The translations under genes were made by a program, and so were the position numbers. A DNA stretch of 64,000 bases, from positions 3,499,501-3,563,500 of the forward strand of contig NC_134765.1 in NCBI RefSeq assembly GCF_050436995.1, in the 5' to 3' direction. Shown here piece after piece: positions 35,399 to 49,360 of this stretch. The stretch is from Anticarsia gemmatalis. Taxonomy: Eukaryota > Arthropoda > Insecta > Lepidoptera > Erebidae. Position 1 is the stretch's first letter. Each line of letters begins with the position of its first letter. The notes under the pieces were generated by a model that worked only from the letters and a program-made list of their open reading frames with translations, did not search any database and was not told where the DNA came from.

Positions 35399-37025
35399 GT
35401 TTCAGTTTACAAACAATTCCAACTGCGAACTCATTGTACTTATGACATTATCATTGGCCATTTATGAGAAAGATATTTTTAAAATTGACTAAATCTAACT
35501 AAAAGCCAGCCTGTCTACAGACAGACAGGTCCTAATAAATCGCAATAGCATGTACATATGCAGTGAGTGGTTTCCCACAGATTACGTTCAATACTACCCG
35601 GAATACTAATAAGTTTCGATACACTTCCACTTATAACGTATTAGTATGAACACTGCACAACACACCCGTTAATTCGTCTACACTCCGCGAAATCAATGAA
35701 AAAAGTAGCTACTGAATTATTTTGCATAGAAAAATAGATTTTTTGGCTTTTGAGACAACGATCCCGGATGTATTTGGTTTTGCATTGCAAACTGTACAAT
35801 TTTTTTCCTAAATATTGTCTAGATTTGATTTCAAGCCAGTATAGTCCTACTGCTGGCGTTTCCCCATCCGAAAAGAGAGAGCGGTAAAGCTTTTTCTAAA
35901 CTGTTCTTTCTTATAATTCAAGTGAATCCTACAAATTAGTATCAATAAAAAAACCTCTGTCTGTCATCGTTTATAATTACATCAGAATATTTAACCAGCT
36001 ATACACAAATCATGTACAGCAAAAAAAAAAAAATTGGTAACATATTATGGTGTATTTATAACTGACCCTCTAAAGTTCACTTTTTTTCTAAACCCTACAA
36101 TACTCCTCAATCATTACACATTAATCATTTGATAAAGACAGTATCTCCTTATAATGTAACTTTATCAGTAATGTTTCAGTATTTACCAATAATATAAGCT
36201 AAAATAAATGATCTAATTAGCGGCAGCATGGCACGGCGGAAGTGATGTGAGCGTATATGACATGCCTGAGAGATCTGTCTCATCTCGGGAGTGGATGCTG
36301 TGGCAGAGGTCATGTGACAGCTTGCCTGATGCTCTTCCGCCTTTTTTGTACTTCCTCTTAGTTTTCGCAAATGTGGTTGATTGGGAACTTAATGATAGAG
36401 ATGTGGTCGAAATGTTATGTTGTAAAAAGGCGATTGTTGATTGGAAAATATATTTTGGATTAATAAGATGTGTGAGCAAATTCACGGTTAAATTTTAAAA
36501 TCTAAACCAAATAAAAGACCATTATGAATGTGAAAGTATGTTTGTACTTTTTATCGTTAACTGTTGGATTTGAACCAATTTGGAAAATATTTTGTTGGGT
36601 AAATTTCAGGGCACGATTTGTAGACTCTTACGCGAGCTATAGAGTAATAAATAAAGGTATTAGAGGAAATACTTATGTATCATCAAATCTTCAAATATTA
36701 CACCAAGACAAAAATAGCCCAGAACATCTTTTTAATAATAAATCACTAATTATAAATATCAAGATCACATATACTATTACAATTCTCAATGTTTATTGCA
36801 CTGTCTGGGCCTTTAATATCATATATCAATATAAAAATAAAACGACTCGTTTGTCCGTGGTATTGTGTTTCATTTCATGTAATTTCATACGACGGGGGAC
36901 ATTTTAGAAAAGTAAATAGATATGCATTTTTGACCTAAATTTTTTGCACGTCTGACTCTGAAAATATACTGTAACAAGGCGGCTAAATATTTACAAGAGT
37001 ATCGTATTATATCTGAAGAAAATTA

Positions 37026-37137
37026 AATCTATACTAATATGATATAGCTGAAAAGTTTGTTTGTTTGAACGCGCTAATCTCAGGAACTACTGGTTCGATT
37101 TGAAAAATTATTTCAGTGTTAGATAGCCCATTTATCA
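37026..37137 (-). repeat. dispersed lepidopteran repeat, truncated copy C
   Basis: The reverse complement of the 3' half of the 3904-type element: 'atctatactaatatgatata', a (GTTT)n run, 'gaacgcgctaatctcaggaa' and 'agtgttagatagcccattta'. It breaks off before the 5' half. Confidence 0.7.
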
Positions 37138-37139
37138 TA

Positions 37140-38690
37140 TAATGTAAACGTTTATAGTGAAGAAAACGACTCATTAGTACTTGATGGAGTGACGTAGAAT
37201 GACTGTGGCAAAAAAATAGGAATTCTATATTTCCTTATATTATATTTCTTATAAAGATATCTTAAACACCATATTGATTTTATTTATTTGTAATTCGCTA
37301 TTTGGTTGTTAATGGTTAATAAAAATCAGTTTGACAAAACTATACAGCATATACGTATCCTGTAAAAAATATAGGACTGACTCATAATGTTACTCTTTAA
37401 CTAAAGATGAACGCAGGCTACTTAATTAATCACAATAAAAGCCTCGTATGTTAAGTTAAAAGTCACGTCTACAAAATTCCAGCATAAAATTTAGTGCAGT
37501 TTTTTATCTCACATTTAGTTCTTAATATATCACTCCAACAAAGGCAGTTATTTGTTATACTAATCACTATGCAAATTCAACGTAAACACTACTAATTTGT
37601 CGGCAGCCTGCAATTTGGTTTCGTTTAAATTATTTAAATCACGGCAATGACATTGAAACTATTTGTCTGTTTGTTTGTTGGGGAATTACGCAAAAACTAC
37701 TGGGCGGATTTTGATGAGACTTTTATCGTATAAAAGCTAGAAGTCTGATCTATTTATTGGAGTATATTTGGTCGTAATTGGTTTGGTGGAATTAAAGATA
37801 GAGATATGATTGTGAATGCAAGTAGTCTCGCACGTAGGCTAGTCTAAATCATTTGGAATGAACAAAGAAGTAATTTAATTTACTTTTAGAACTGGCTGTA
37901 GGCAAAAAGTCTTAAAGTTCAAAGTGCTAATGTTTGTTTTTTAGTTAATTTTCGAGGTCGTCGCCGAGTTCAGTGTAGTTCGCGTTGCTTTTGTTAGGGC
38001 ACGATTACACTTGGATTTTCACGATTTTTTCCTTTTTGTTCATTCGTTAGACTCTTTTTCTAAGCTTTTTATTTAAGCGTTGTCTTTTGCTATATTAGCG
38101 TTTTTGTCTTTAGTGTATTTTGACATTATTACATTAGCTAATAGGGAGAAAGAAAAATGATAAATTGAGATATTGTACATACATTGATTAGCATTGCTAG
38201 ATCTTCAATTGTTTTTTCTATTTAGTGCAAAATCTTGTCGCTGCTTCTGTTAGCTTATGTATGTCGATTCCTATAGCTATAGTTTTCAAACAGCTTGCTA
38301 TTTCAAGCCCTTTACAGGCATTATTTGTTCCAACAAGTTCCAATCATAATATATTGACGAACATATAAGATATTATGACAACTACATACTATCAATATCT
38401 ATTTTTCCTTTTAAGTGCCATCTTAATGGTCATTTTAACTTGCACGCTTGTTTATTATACCAAAATGGATGGAAAACATGATAATTTAGCATAATTTTTC
38501 ATAATGTTTAAACTTTAGGTTAATGGTACAATATCATCGACTATGAATGAGACATTGGTATTAGCGCTAGTTTGACCATTCTTGGTGAATGTAGGGAGAT
38601 CAGTTTTTCTAAAGTACATACCCATATTTTGATTTCTTCTTATTATCTGTTATCAATTCATCACAAATTACTTACCTCTATACTGTGCAA
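37140..38690. other. AT-rich DNA with one repeat trace
   Basis: 'gtctgtttgtttgttgggga' followed by 'aaaactactgggcggatttt' (37662-37716) is an inverted dispersed-repeat fragment of the general 'accagtagttcctg' type. Nothing else is recognised. Confidence 0.35.
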
Positions 38691-38696
38691 TGAGTC

Positions 38697-38762
38697 CTCA
38701 ACCCGCACTTGGCCAGCGTGGTGGATTCAAGGCCTAACCAGCAGAGGAACAGTAATAAATTA
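38697..38762 (+). repeat. LINE 3' tail, internally deleted copy
   Basis: 'cgcacttggccagcgtggtg' and 'attcaaggcctaac' join directly to 'cagcagaggaacagtaataa', missing the 'cctccctcgttcgggaggag' block of 24282-24384. Confidence 0.55.
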
Positions 38763-41138
38763 AATTTGTATTTTTACTGTAAAATGTCGTATGAAAAATA
38801 TAGTTAAAAAATGATTTAATCACATAATCAGCTCTTGAATTCCTTCTCAAAGAATACGATTTAGATAAAATCAGGTAATTAGCAAAGAATCCTTCCAAGC
38901 CGGTGATACAGGATTAACACGGCATAGGTGGGGATTATGGTAACGTAGTGTAACTGATATTGTATTTAAAGTAGAAAGCTCAATAGAAACTAATAACATT
39001 ACCGTAAGAACAGTCAAAAGCATCTAGTCGCCAAGTGTAGTGCGACCCTAATAAACGCTTCGGTGAGTCAGCCTCGTCTCGTCCCGTGCGCTTGCGCAGC
39101 TTACACTCACACACGCGCAAAACACTGCCTACGGTATTCACACTAACTTAGATTTAGAATGCAACGACTGTTTCGAAATACACCACATCCATTGCTGTTT
39201 TTGAAGGAGGCAATTGAAGTTGGTGGTGAATAAATGCGTCGATGGTTATTAAATATATGTATGTGTAATCTAATATATATTTATTGGTATTATTACGGAT
39301 GTCAGTAAACTTAGAGCAGTTAAGCACCTGTTTACATACGAATGTGGTGTTCTCGGCTGTTATGTGTGAGATTTAATAGAGTCGTCTACGTGGAGGTTTT
39401 TTGTCGGAGCCACTCAAACACTTTGTGCATGAGAATGTGGCACTTTACGTGGTACTTTTTGTTTAAACTTTATACCCTCTTTGTTACTTGTTTATAGGGT
39501 AATATTTATCTTTGCAGTATCCTCCGGTGTATATGATTCGGAATTCAGACGGCATGTTCTACTTTTTTTAGAATGGTCTTGAATGAGCTAGATTTATGTG
39601 TTGAAATGAACGGTTCCCATGATTTTTATAGGTCTATCAAAAGCAACACTTATTTGTTAGTTTAACGAGATTCAATGCTCAAGTTAATTGTTTGATTCTT
39701 AGGACTAACAGCTTTAGTACGGTTTTATATCTTTAGAAAAACTTGGCATGTAGATTTTTTCTACAATTATAGTTATACTCAAGTGAAACCTGAAATATCA
39801 ATACTATTTACAAACTCGTCTAAAAACCCTAAAAAGAAAGGTCTAATGAGAGATAAAATCCTTTTCAAGCAGTGACATAAACTATTAATATTATTTTAAG
39901 TGTTCCGTTAATTATCTTTGAATAACTAAACTCATATTACGAATCAAAATGTCGAGTGTATTTATCTTACATCGCAGTAGCTATGTGTGGGTGTATTATA
40001 CATTTTGTAACCGAATCTTGGTCCTTCTGATACTATCTGAGTCCAAAGATAGAAACGCATTCTCAGATTTCGTCGTTGACAAACTAAAGCCTTCACAAAC
40101 AGGTATAGTTTGTAAGAAAGATCATTGATATTGTTGAAATAAACACTAATATCTATAGAATATGTATTGTATTTGAAACACATATAATTTAAAGCAAGTG
40201 CTTTAGTTAAAATAGCGAAAAGAGCGGCTTTATCAAATGTCTAAAAGTTACAATCAAAATCGTCGAATAACACGACAAAAACATGTGGAAATAGGTCTAG
40301 ATAACTACTTTATCCTCATTCACAAAGTCACTAAAACAAAGCTTACAAAAGACTTTAAAACAAGCAAAGACTTCAAACGCTTTAAAAACAAAAAGCACTG
40401 ACGATACTCGAGTCGCTAACCCAATAGGGTCAAATACCGTAATAACAAGTTTCTTTGAGTCAACCTTTACTGTTCCGAGGTTACAGAAAGAATAGTAAAG
40501 ACCTTTATAGAAAACGAAAGTCTAAATCAAATTTGCCATACCAATTATGAACATTATGTGTAAATAAACAATGACGATACTGTTTTTCCCATAGACGATT
40601 ACAACAAAAAAACTTCCGTGTTAGATAACATTAAATAATATATCGATAATCATAAATTGTTTTAAGACAAAAAAGCTCTTAACACATCACACCGTCTTTG
40701 TACAGGTGGGTAAAACAAGTCTATGATTAATAGCGACCATCCGATTGTACCCAAGGATAAAGGTAATGTTGATTTTAAATTACTCATGACAGATTGCTGT
40801 GAGCAACAAAGGCTCGATGGAATTTTAATTCGTGTAGCTAAAGCACAAATTGATGGTAACCAATATAACAGAAATGTTACATTCTTTCTGCTTTTCCTAA
40901 GTTATAAACTTGATTATGAATATCGACACGCTTTTTTGTTTCAAGGGTGAAGATAATTCTAAAATATACCTCGAGTGTAGGTCAGTGAAACATTATTCCC
41001 AGACGTTCTCTACTTTCTGAATAAATCACAGTTTCTCTCGGAACACCCATTTCCCTTTACATCGTCAGAGGAAATCTCACATTTTCTAAAAACCAACGAA
41101 AAAACCGACACATCCGATGCACAAACGAGTTTTTATTT

Positions 41139-41453
41139 TCAAGCCCGCCGCAAACGTAATCTAAGTAAAAGGCTGCAAAATTGGACTATTGCATCCACTC
41201 TGTTCCGACAGACGATTATACATCGCATATCCGACTTCGTTCCCACGGCGGCTACAAACGGGTTATTATTAAAACCTACTCCATAAACCAAGCCACTTTC
41301 AATCTTGACGATGTCTCTTAGAGTCGATTTTAGATTAACATCACCAAGATCTACATTGTCCGCATCGCGAAGGAAAATAAATTCAACGCTTGCGCTTACA
41401 AAGTTGAAAATCGCTTGATATTGTGACAAAAGAAGCTGGCCACAAGAGAACAA
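41139..41453 (-). other. ORF of unknown status (104 aa)
   Basis: A minus-strand frame in a stretch of more even base use. It contains 'LRDIVKIESGLVYGVGFNNN' and an arginine/leucine-rich end. I recognise no domain, no signal peptide and no neighbouring exon. It may be an old retroelement or gene remnant, or chance. Confidence 0.15.
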
Positions 41454-41940
41454 TTTGAAATTCGTATTTGGAGTCGTCGGTGAAGGATTTTAAGTCCTCT
41501 CTCTGTTGTTTAAGAGTTGTTTAAGTTAAGTAGCGGTAAAATTTTGTTTTATAGTGGAGATATAAGCAGTGAACATATTAATTGTGCCAGCTACGTACCT
41601 GTAGGTAGGTTGTTGGTGAATGAAGTATACTAGATGATAACTGTGTTTAAAATAAATGGTATCCTCTCTAGATACGTTTGGGGAATCGTCGTGTTTTGTT
41701 TCAATTATATTGTTTATGAGATTTTGAGAGTCTCTTTAATGTTTGTTGGTTTTTGAAGATCTCTTTTCCTTTTACGTTTGTTATTATTGTCAATAATGAA
41801 GGCGTTGACATTGTTAAGGCGGGTGAGTCAGCGTTTCTTGATGCTCGATGTAAACGTAAACAATTATACTTTATTTTTATATTGCTATATATATTTTTTT
41901 CACGTGTTCGTCGGTTTGATTCGTTTGCTATACATAGTTT

Positions 41941-41948
41941 TGACGTCA
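41941..41948. promoter_or_regulatory. CRE palindrome TGACGTCA
   Basis: Exact site in 'tagttttgacgtcatcaaac'. Confidence 0.35.
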
Positions 41949-44900
41949 TCAAACCTTGATCTAAGATTAGTGTAAATTGATATCGTATTATGCAATGTTT
42001 CTTATTGGAACATTTTTTACAGTAATTCTTTGATGGACGGTTCAATGATTTTTGACGATCTGTGGAATGAACGTTTGTGAGTAATAGCGGTTGTCACGGA
42101 ATAAAAGATTATCATTTGTTAAATGAAAATTGGCCTTTTGCAGCCTAAAGGCCTGGTTCAGGGTTACAGTGGCATTTTAATGGCTGATGTTATGTTCCAT
42201 TATCGCTTAATATCCACGTGGATCAAATTAAATATGAAAAAACATTAATACTTAGAAGCAGATTGGATGAAAACACCCCGTATCATTATAAAAAGTTATT
42301 ACAAAGGTTAATATTATCGTTATTTTACCAAGCTTCACATTTCTTAACTAAAAAATGATTTTAATTTAACTTGATTTGTGGCTGGTTTTTTATACGTAGT
42401 TTACGTATAGGATGTAGTTAATTTCTTTACCTATCCTTAAGGATAGACATCTTACACATACCTGCATAATTAAAAGGTATGTATAAGATGTAATTCTGCA
42501 AATCCAAAAAGCAGACATTTTGACAAAACCGTACCAACGGAATAGTTTGAATGCATATTTTTTTGGAAATTATTCCACATGGTTTCTCGGAATCGTTTGT
42601 ATCACCTATTCCGCGTTCTTCAACCTTTAAGATACGTGACATGAAGAGGGAAATAGCAATTCTCATGTATTTAGCCTAAAATATACTGGTACGCAGGGTT
42701 GACACTTTGTCTTTGAAACGACAATTACTGACCTTTGAGAAATGGAAAAGAGTTCGCGAAACTGGTCGATGTTTCGCTTATTTTAAAATGAAAATCATGA
42801 ACATTTTATTAATTACTGAATTAATGAAATTTGCTTTGCTTGCAGAATGATTATTGTCTTAGTTATAGACTAGCTTTTTAGACAATATATTAGTATCGGT
42901 TACTGTAAATTAAGTTCTTTTGCAATAGAACTGAATTTCATACATACGTTTCACAAAGTCTATAGAAATCGAAAAACCCCAAATAACTCGGAAATTGAAC
43001 TAAGGTCTTCTCGGTTTACAGTCATAAGCATTGCAGCTCGGTCAAGAAAGGCATCTTTTTGCAATATAAGGTAGGTATTTTTCATACTGTTGTAAGTTAT
43101 GGTAGTCAGCCCTAACTCTGTGGTAGTTTTTCGCCTCGATCTATGATAGTTACGCATGGTAATTGTCGACATTGTCAGCATATAAATTTAGGGTTAATGG
43201 CTTAGGGTCGTGGAATATTAGAATGTCTGTTTAAATGTTCTTAGTGGCTAATTGTTGCTGTTTTGTTCTGATTCATGCGCTTTTTAGTGAGTGTTTAGTT
43301 TGAATATTAAGGTTTTAGACCAGTTATAGAATATATTTATAATTTTTTTTGTATGTTTTAAGACCAATATGTCTGATTACAAAGTGTTATTGGATGAATA
43401 AGTACCTATAGACATGGGTTTCTAAATCAGATCAAGAATCAAAGAGACACGGGACTTGTGCTAAGAAATTCTCAAATTTTCGGTTTCCTGAGCTTGTAAT
43501 AAGAATTCTAGGTAATTACTAAAGCCCTGTTTTTTCCCGACTGTGCAACGCAAGGGAAGGCAATGTGTTTATTAGATAGACTTGACCGATTAAGCACAAA
43601 ATCCTGTTCTTCTATCAACTTTGAAATATGTTCAGTGGTCGCAAAGTTATAAAAATAGATATTTTTTTCTTCAAAACGTTTGTTTTATCCTGTGACTAAT
43701 CTTTCTATCATAGAATTACGCACCTATGTTATTCACATCGTATAGTTACAATAAATAATAAGATTACCAATAATAAATATAAGTGTATGTCTGTACAGTA
43801 ATGCAGTAGTAATTACGGGTTGATCACGATTCTGGCCGTTGTTTACATCTATTTACAACATCTTGCCATTAAATATGTGTATTGTAGTCTATCTATCATT
43901 ATATACTTACATACCTATTTTACATAATATATTTAAGACATACCTACTATAATCTTTGTTTGAACACGATAAGTTTAGCTTCAACTTCTCTGAAAGGCCT
44001 AATTTTTCGATATCGGTTTTTTTATTCAGGATTAAGTTGTTTATTTTGGCACATAATTTTGTAGAATCAGTTCAATTGGAGTTGCTAATAGCTCCTGTTT
44101 ATGTCCATAATTCTTCGCTAAGTATTCATAATTAAATGACAAAGTTTCCATTATTTTAAGTATAAGTTAAAAACAAAAAATAATATAGGCTTTGTTTGTC
44201 GTCTTCAAATCAGTGTTACGACGGACAATAAGTAGTGTTTTTGAGCAAGTATTTGCCCTTTAGCTAGAAGGTTAAGAGTTCAAACTTAAAAGTCTCTTAA
44301 TGTCGAAGGCTCAGAGGAATAAGAAAAAAGTCTTAAAAATATGCGATAATAGTCCTAGTCAGAGAAATCCAAATAATCTCTCGTCTCGTTTTAAAAATAT
44401 CGATAGCGAATCAAACTAGGAAACAAAAGCTCTAGTTTTTGTTGAAATCAAGGACTTTGGTAACATGAATGAGGACCGTAGAGTTCTGTAACACCTATTT
44501 AAAATTAGATATAGTGGAGTTGATTCGTTACAGTTAGCGCGAGTTTAGAAATAAAACATTTTAATACTAATATTACGAACAATCTATGTTTTGAGTCAAA
44601 TGTTTTAGAGGTAGACTACTTACTTATTATAATGTTCTATTTTAAGTTTGACTGCTCAATATATACTTTAATTTAGCCTTTTGACAGATAGTGTAAGGAG
44701 GGGTATGCTTCGCTGATTGATGTTTAAGGATAACAATTTAAATGGTTTTTGACCTTTTCTTGTTAATATAAGTATAAACCCAAAAGTAACTTTGAAACTA
44801 AATTTTCTTCAAATTCGTGCATTCATTTTTGAAGCAGGGAAACAAACATAGATACATCATCCTCATTCCTTATATCCAATAAGGCCTTGAGTTATGTATA

Positions 44901-47891
44901 TTTTGTATTATATCCATTAGATGATAACCATTATAATAATACAATAATGAATTCAATTACAATGCCCACTTAGCCATGAAACTATCAAGTGTTAGACGTT
45001 AATACGTTTAAGATTTTCCCAGCAAATGTGTCAATTAAATATACTTTAGACTTTTCCTGTGGCTTTGTCTGCGATTTTACACGATATTTTCATTCTTGCA
45101 CATATATAAAACGCGCCTTTTTCTTATAGGTGTGGGCAGAAACCAGAGAATCATTGACAAACTTCGCTTGTTTTATTTACATTCATACATCTTGTTCAAC
45201 AGGACTGTCGACAATTAGTAAGCATTGTAAAATGTAATGTTTACCCCTCTCTTTTTTTTCTCGATTATTTCCGTATAATATTGGATAATGAACATTAAAC
45301 GCGCAGGTAAATCAAGATAAGTAAGTAATCTTTAGGAAAATGGCTTGATTTTTTGTATGTATAATGCTAACTTATTTATTTTTTCTTATTCGTGACAAAC
45401 AAACTTCACAATAATCCTAATAAATATATCTAAAATCATTATTATCGCAATGAAACAGTGCAGAATGACGCAATAACTTAAAGAAGATGCAATCAGACAT
45501 GTACAGCGCCATCTCACGGTGAATTTATTATGCAAATGTATCGTTTAACTACAATAAAGTTTCCAAGTGGTTTAATATTGAAGTTCTGCAAGGATGTCAC
45601 TAATGAGTATGTACTACTGAACTAGTGCCTTCTTGTAGACACCTATTAGCTCAGGTTGTGTGAGAAACTACTTTTAAAACATGTTTTTCGATTATGTAGG
45701 GCTTTATAGAGCGACTTGAGTGAGAACAGTTGGATAATTAAATTGAGTAAGGTTATGAACGAAAAATAAAGACATTTTTTGTATATGAAATGCTACTTAA
45801 TAAAGACACTTTTTAATTATTATTCTTGTAGGAAACATCGGTATATGTAGATTATAGGGAGTTTTGAGGGGGTTCTATAGAAATCGTTTATATGAGCGGC
45901 ATGCTGCCTACGGGAAGGTAACTGTCAATCATATCATAGCATCTTCTACAGATTTATTAATCGGTTGAATGTCAGGGACCCCGGCTAAAAGCGGCCCCAG
46001 GCACCTGAGATCTACGAGGCTCTTGAAAATCGATTATATTTTTCTTTGGAAAACGTTTGCTGTCAGATAGTCACATGCATTGATGTAATGCCTCTGAATG
46101 CTACCTTTGCAAATTTGATATCAAGCCTACAAAATAACCAATATCTATCGCTAAGATTGCAGTAACACTTTCAATACACAAATATTTATCAATCAATCCA
46201 CAATAAAAAAGAATCATAATAGTTTTCTCCAATTTATAATGCTGACAATTTGAAGTGTTGTGGAGCGCGTAGGCGTCAAAGGCTTTGGGCACGCAATATC
46301 ACGTGTGTGGTTAAAAATAGCAGTTGGTTATGAGTAAGTGGTGACAGGTTGTTAGCCTCAGGGTATGGGGTATCACGGCAACCCACGGCAACCAAGCAAC
46401 CTGTCTACTTGAAGTATAGACTTGATCTGACATTTGATGTGCGGTTTTTACGATTGTAAGACTGAAGTGCAATTGATGATGATGGTTGACTGTGTTAAGC
46501 TGTTTAGATTTTGATGGAATATTTTTAATTGTTCTCATTTAGGTAGATTTTTTTTTATTATCTTTTCTAGCTATTTGTTTATCTTCGAACTATATTTTTT
46601 TTAATCATCGTTTAAAAGAGTGGATGTGTGTTTCCTACTAGCTGTTTTAACAGGGCTTTATTTTTCCTTGTAGCTAGTGGTAGATTCACTAATAGTATGT
46701 AAGTTTCAGGATTTAACGATTTAATTCGAATCTAGCCAAAAAACAGTATTTATTTTACTTGCCTGTTTGTATAAATACTTCAAAATAGAGTCTCTATTGC
46801 TAATTTAATAGATAAGCTTTGATATCTCGCACCAGCCCTATTGTAACCTTGGTGTAAATCCTTGTTTGATATCGTAATCATATACATAATTACGCAGGAC
46901 CGATGAGTCGGAAACAATGCAGTGTGATGCTAGTGGCTTAATCACGGACCAGTCGGTATGATATTATGATTATTGTATTTAATCACCATGATGTCATTAC
47001 AGGGTTAAATGGAGATAAAATAATTAAAATACGCATTTTAAAGAGTAGTGGCAAAGGGCCTGTACTTGTTGGTTCTGGTCCTACACTTAATTTATGAAAA
47101 TTTGAGATTATAAAGTTCCGAGATTGTGATAATTATTATTCTCGGATTGATGAATAATGAATTATAATGATAAATTTCAATATTTTTTTACGTCTTATGT
47201 GTATGTATGCATGTACCTCCATTAGAAGGTTTTCTTGAAAAATTAACGATGCACTATGAATGATTTTCATTTATTTTGTCAACTTAAAATGATTTGGTGA
47301 TCCTTTGACTATATTTATTTAGAAATAATCTAAGCTATTTTGACTTCCTACTGATGAGCAAAGGTCATCAAAGGTCATTGTCATACATCTTTAAGGATTA
47401 TGAATGCATTTTAAAGTCAGTAGTTCCGACTTTACCTCTAGTGCACAAACAAAGTACATATATTACTTCATTATATAATTATGGTAATTAATAATAGCAT
47501 ACATGTATGTTAAACGTGAGATGAAGTAAACTATGTTATCATCGTCCTAAATTATCACGATCGCTGATCACGAGGTTCCGGGTGTGATATGCATGAGTTA
47601 GGTATTTCCGATGGGTTTGCGTGTATTTTTACATGCATCTTAAGACCTATCAGGATGTCGATTCACATATTATTATTATTATGTAAAATACTGCCCATTT
47701 GTAACTATATTTTGAGAATGATTAATGATACAAAATCATTGATACTATTGAAAAGTAGTTTAGAGGAATACTACGAAGAGTTTCCGAATTACATTTATTT
47801 TATTAGGTAAGAAAAAAACTGTAACATTATCTTTAAATGAACATATAGTTTTGCAATTCCTGTATAATCTTAAAAAAAGTACTATGACAGC

Positions 47892-47896
47892 AAAAA
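47892..47896 (-). terminator. Pol III T-run terminator of the 5S gene
   Basis: Five T on the minus strand directly follow the 5S 3' end. A run of four or more T is the normal Pol III stop signal. Confidence 0.75.
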
Positions 47897-48014
47897 GCCA
47901 ACGTCACGCGGTATTCCCAGGCGGTCACCCATCCAAGTACTAACCGCGCCCGATGTTGCTTAACTTCGGTGATCGGACGAGAACCGGTGTGTTCAACATG
48001 GTATGGACGTTGAC
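47897..48014 (-). rRNA. 5S ribosomal RNA
   Basis: A 118-nt match to insect 5S rRNA over its full length on the minus strand, transcribed by Pol III for the large ribosomal subunit. The 5' part reads GTCAACGTCCATACCATG and the 3' end GTGACGTTGGC. The internal control region (AAGTTAAGCAACATCGG and TACTTGGATGGGTGACCGCC) is unchanged. The usual GCCAACG start is GTCAACG here. This turns one helix I pair into U-G, so the terminal stem is still formed. The gene is followed at once by a T-run. Upstream (48030-48040 on the minus strand) there is an AT-rich 'gattaatac' at about -25 that could serve as the TATA-like element insect 5S genes use. It is a single copy in this window with no array and looks intact. 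Confidence 0.93.
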
Positions 48015-48019
48015 GACTA

Positions 48020-49350
48020 TGGTGCCGAATGTATTAATCACTTTAAAAATACAATGTCGTGAGTTGTCGAATACTGGCAGCTAGCCAAAAGAATAAAATA
48101 CGGATAAAAAAAGTATTGGGTTTACTGTACCAAGGGCGCTTTTGTAGGAGGGTTTTTACAGTAGCGGAAAATGGATACGCACAATTTAATAAGTATTGGT
48201 TTAGCCTTATTCAGGCCTAATTTTTTAATTAATAGAACATTGACCACTGCAAATGTAGGTATTTTTTTAAGCTTATTAGTTAGTAACAGACACAGGACAT
48301 AATTATTCATATTTTTTGTTAAACTTAAACTTTATAACGTCTAAAACTGTAATTAACATGGTAATATTAAACTAGACGTAATTTAGGCTGGCTAGACAGA
48401 CACACTTTGAACTAACGGTGACACCATGCGTCATACTTGCTAAGTACATATAAGTGTTTGAAGTCAACAACTTGACATTTAAGACATTAAGTTTGTGTTT
48501 TTGCTGGTCAAGTGGGTTTTCCAACGTGTTGATATAATATTAGGCTTTTTTTATATTAGGTGCAGAGGTGAGAATGACGTAGAGCAAAAGTAATACTCCC
48601 TACGTGCGAATTTCATTAGGCCGATATTTACACGGAACAAATATTATATGATTCAAATCTGACTGTAATATTTTTGTTTTTAAAAAAGATAAAGAAGTTG
48701 GAAAATTAGTTACTTACAGTTAAACTGACGAACATGACGAAGGAACCTGGTGGTCATATTATATCTTTAAACTTGTACGACTATTAGAGATGACACTCGA
48801 ATAGAAGCGTATATATTAGTGGATAGAGGGAAGATCATATAGTAAGTCTGGACAGTGAGTATGTTCGAGTAATCGGAATACCCAACTGTCATTTTCAGTA
48901 AATATTTGGTGAAGTAACTAAGTACAGCGTAACTAAGTAACTACATTGATTTTTTGCGAATGTTCCTGGATTCTATTGAAATAATTTTATTATAAGCATG
49001 CCACTGTAATAGTTGGATGTTTCTTGGTTTCCAAATATTTTTATTATAATATTTCTCTATATATTTCATAAAAGTAATAATATGTACTCGAATATTAAAA
49101 CAAGTGGGTAGTTAGCAATAATAGAGTACAATCAGAGACAAAAACTAATATAATTCGCTGTTATAAAATTGTGGGAACGTCATTGAAATAACAAAACAGA
49201 TAATGAACTGTCAGCCATTCGCGAATCCCCTTGAGCTTATTCTTTACAATTGTAATTTTAAAACAATATGGCGCTCCGTTCGTATTATTTTGATTTATAT
49301 TTTGGTGCGAACTCTGACCTGACCAGAAAATAACGTTATTGTATTAATGG
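48020..49350. other. AT-rich DNA, nothing recognised
   Basis: No gene, RNA or repeat identified between the 5S gene and the Mutator-like element. Confidence 0.45.
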
Positions 49351-49351
49351 A

Positions 49352-49360
49352 AAAGTTTTC
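49352..49360. repeat. 9-bp target-site duplication of MULE, left
   Basis: AAAGTTTTC, repeated exactly at 50878-50886. Confidence 0.9.

Larger units (their letters stand above)
30700..37020. other. AT-rich DNA with minor motifs
   Basis: No gene is supported. The minus-strand piece 31177-31212 resembles the start of the 3904-type repeat. A CRE palindrome lies at 32965 and an X-box palindrome at 35385. Frames at 36176-36498 overlap a less AT-rich patch (36210-36350) without a domain. Confidence 0.35.
38770..47885. other. long AT-rich tract without recognised genes
   Basis: No RNA and no clear transposon. A short CpG-rich patch lies at 39040-39120 ('gcctcgtctcgtcccgtgcg'). A CRE palindrome is at 41941-41948 and a perfect 16-bp palindrome CTATCCTTAAGGATAG at 42431-42446. 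A 104-residue minus-strand frame at 41139-41453 is listed separately. Confidence 0.35.

Noticed and set aside
36176..36498. Three overlapping frames in a less AT-rich patch, considered as an exon ('GGRASGKLSHDLCHSIHSRD' on the minus strand)
   Set aside because: An acceptor-like 'aaactaag' is present, but there is no polypyrimidine support or partner exon and I recognise no family. Left unannotated.
36524..36907. 127-residue plus-strand frame, the longest in the window
   Set aside because: AT-driven, isoleucine- and asparagine-rich, with no domain, no splice support and no base-composition shift.
47553..47590. B-box-like 'cacgaggttccgggtgtgat' as a SINE
   Set aside because: Only about 30 bases match and no A box or tail is seen.
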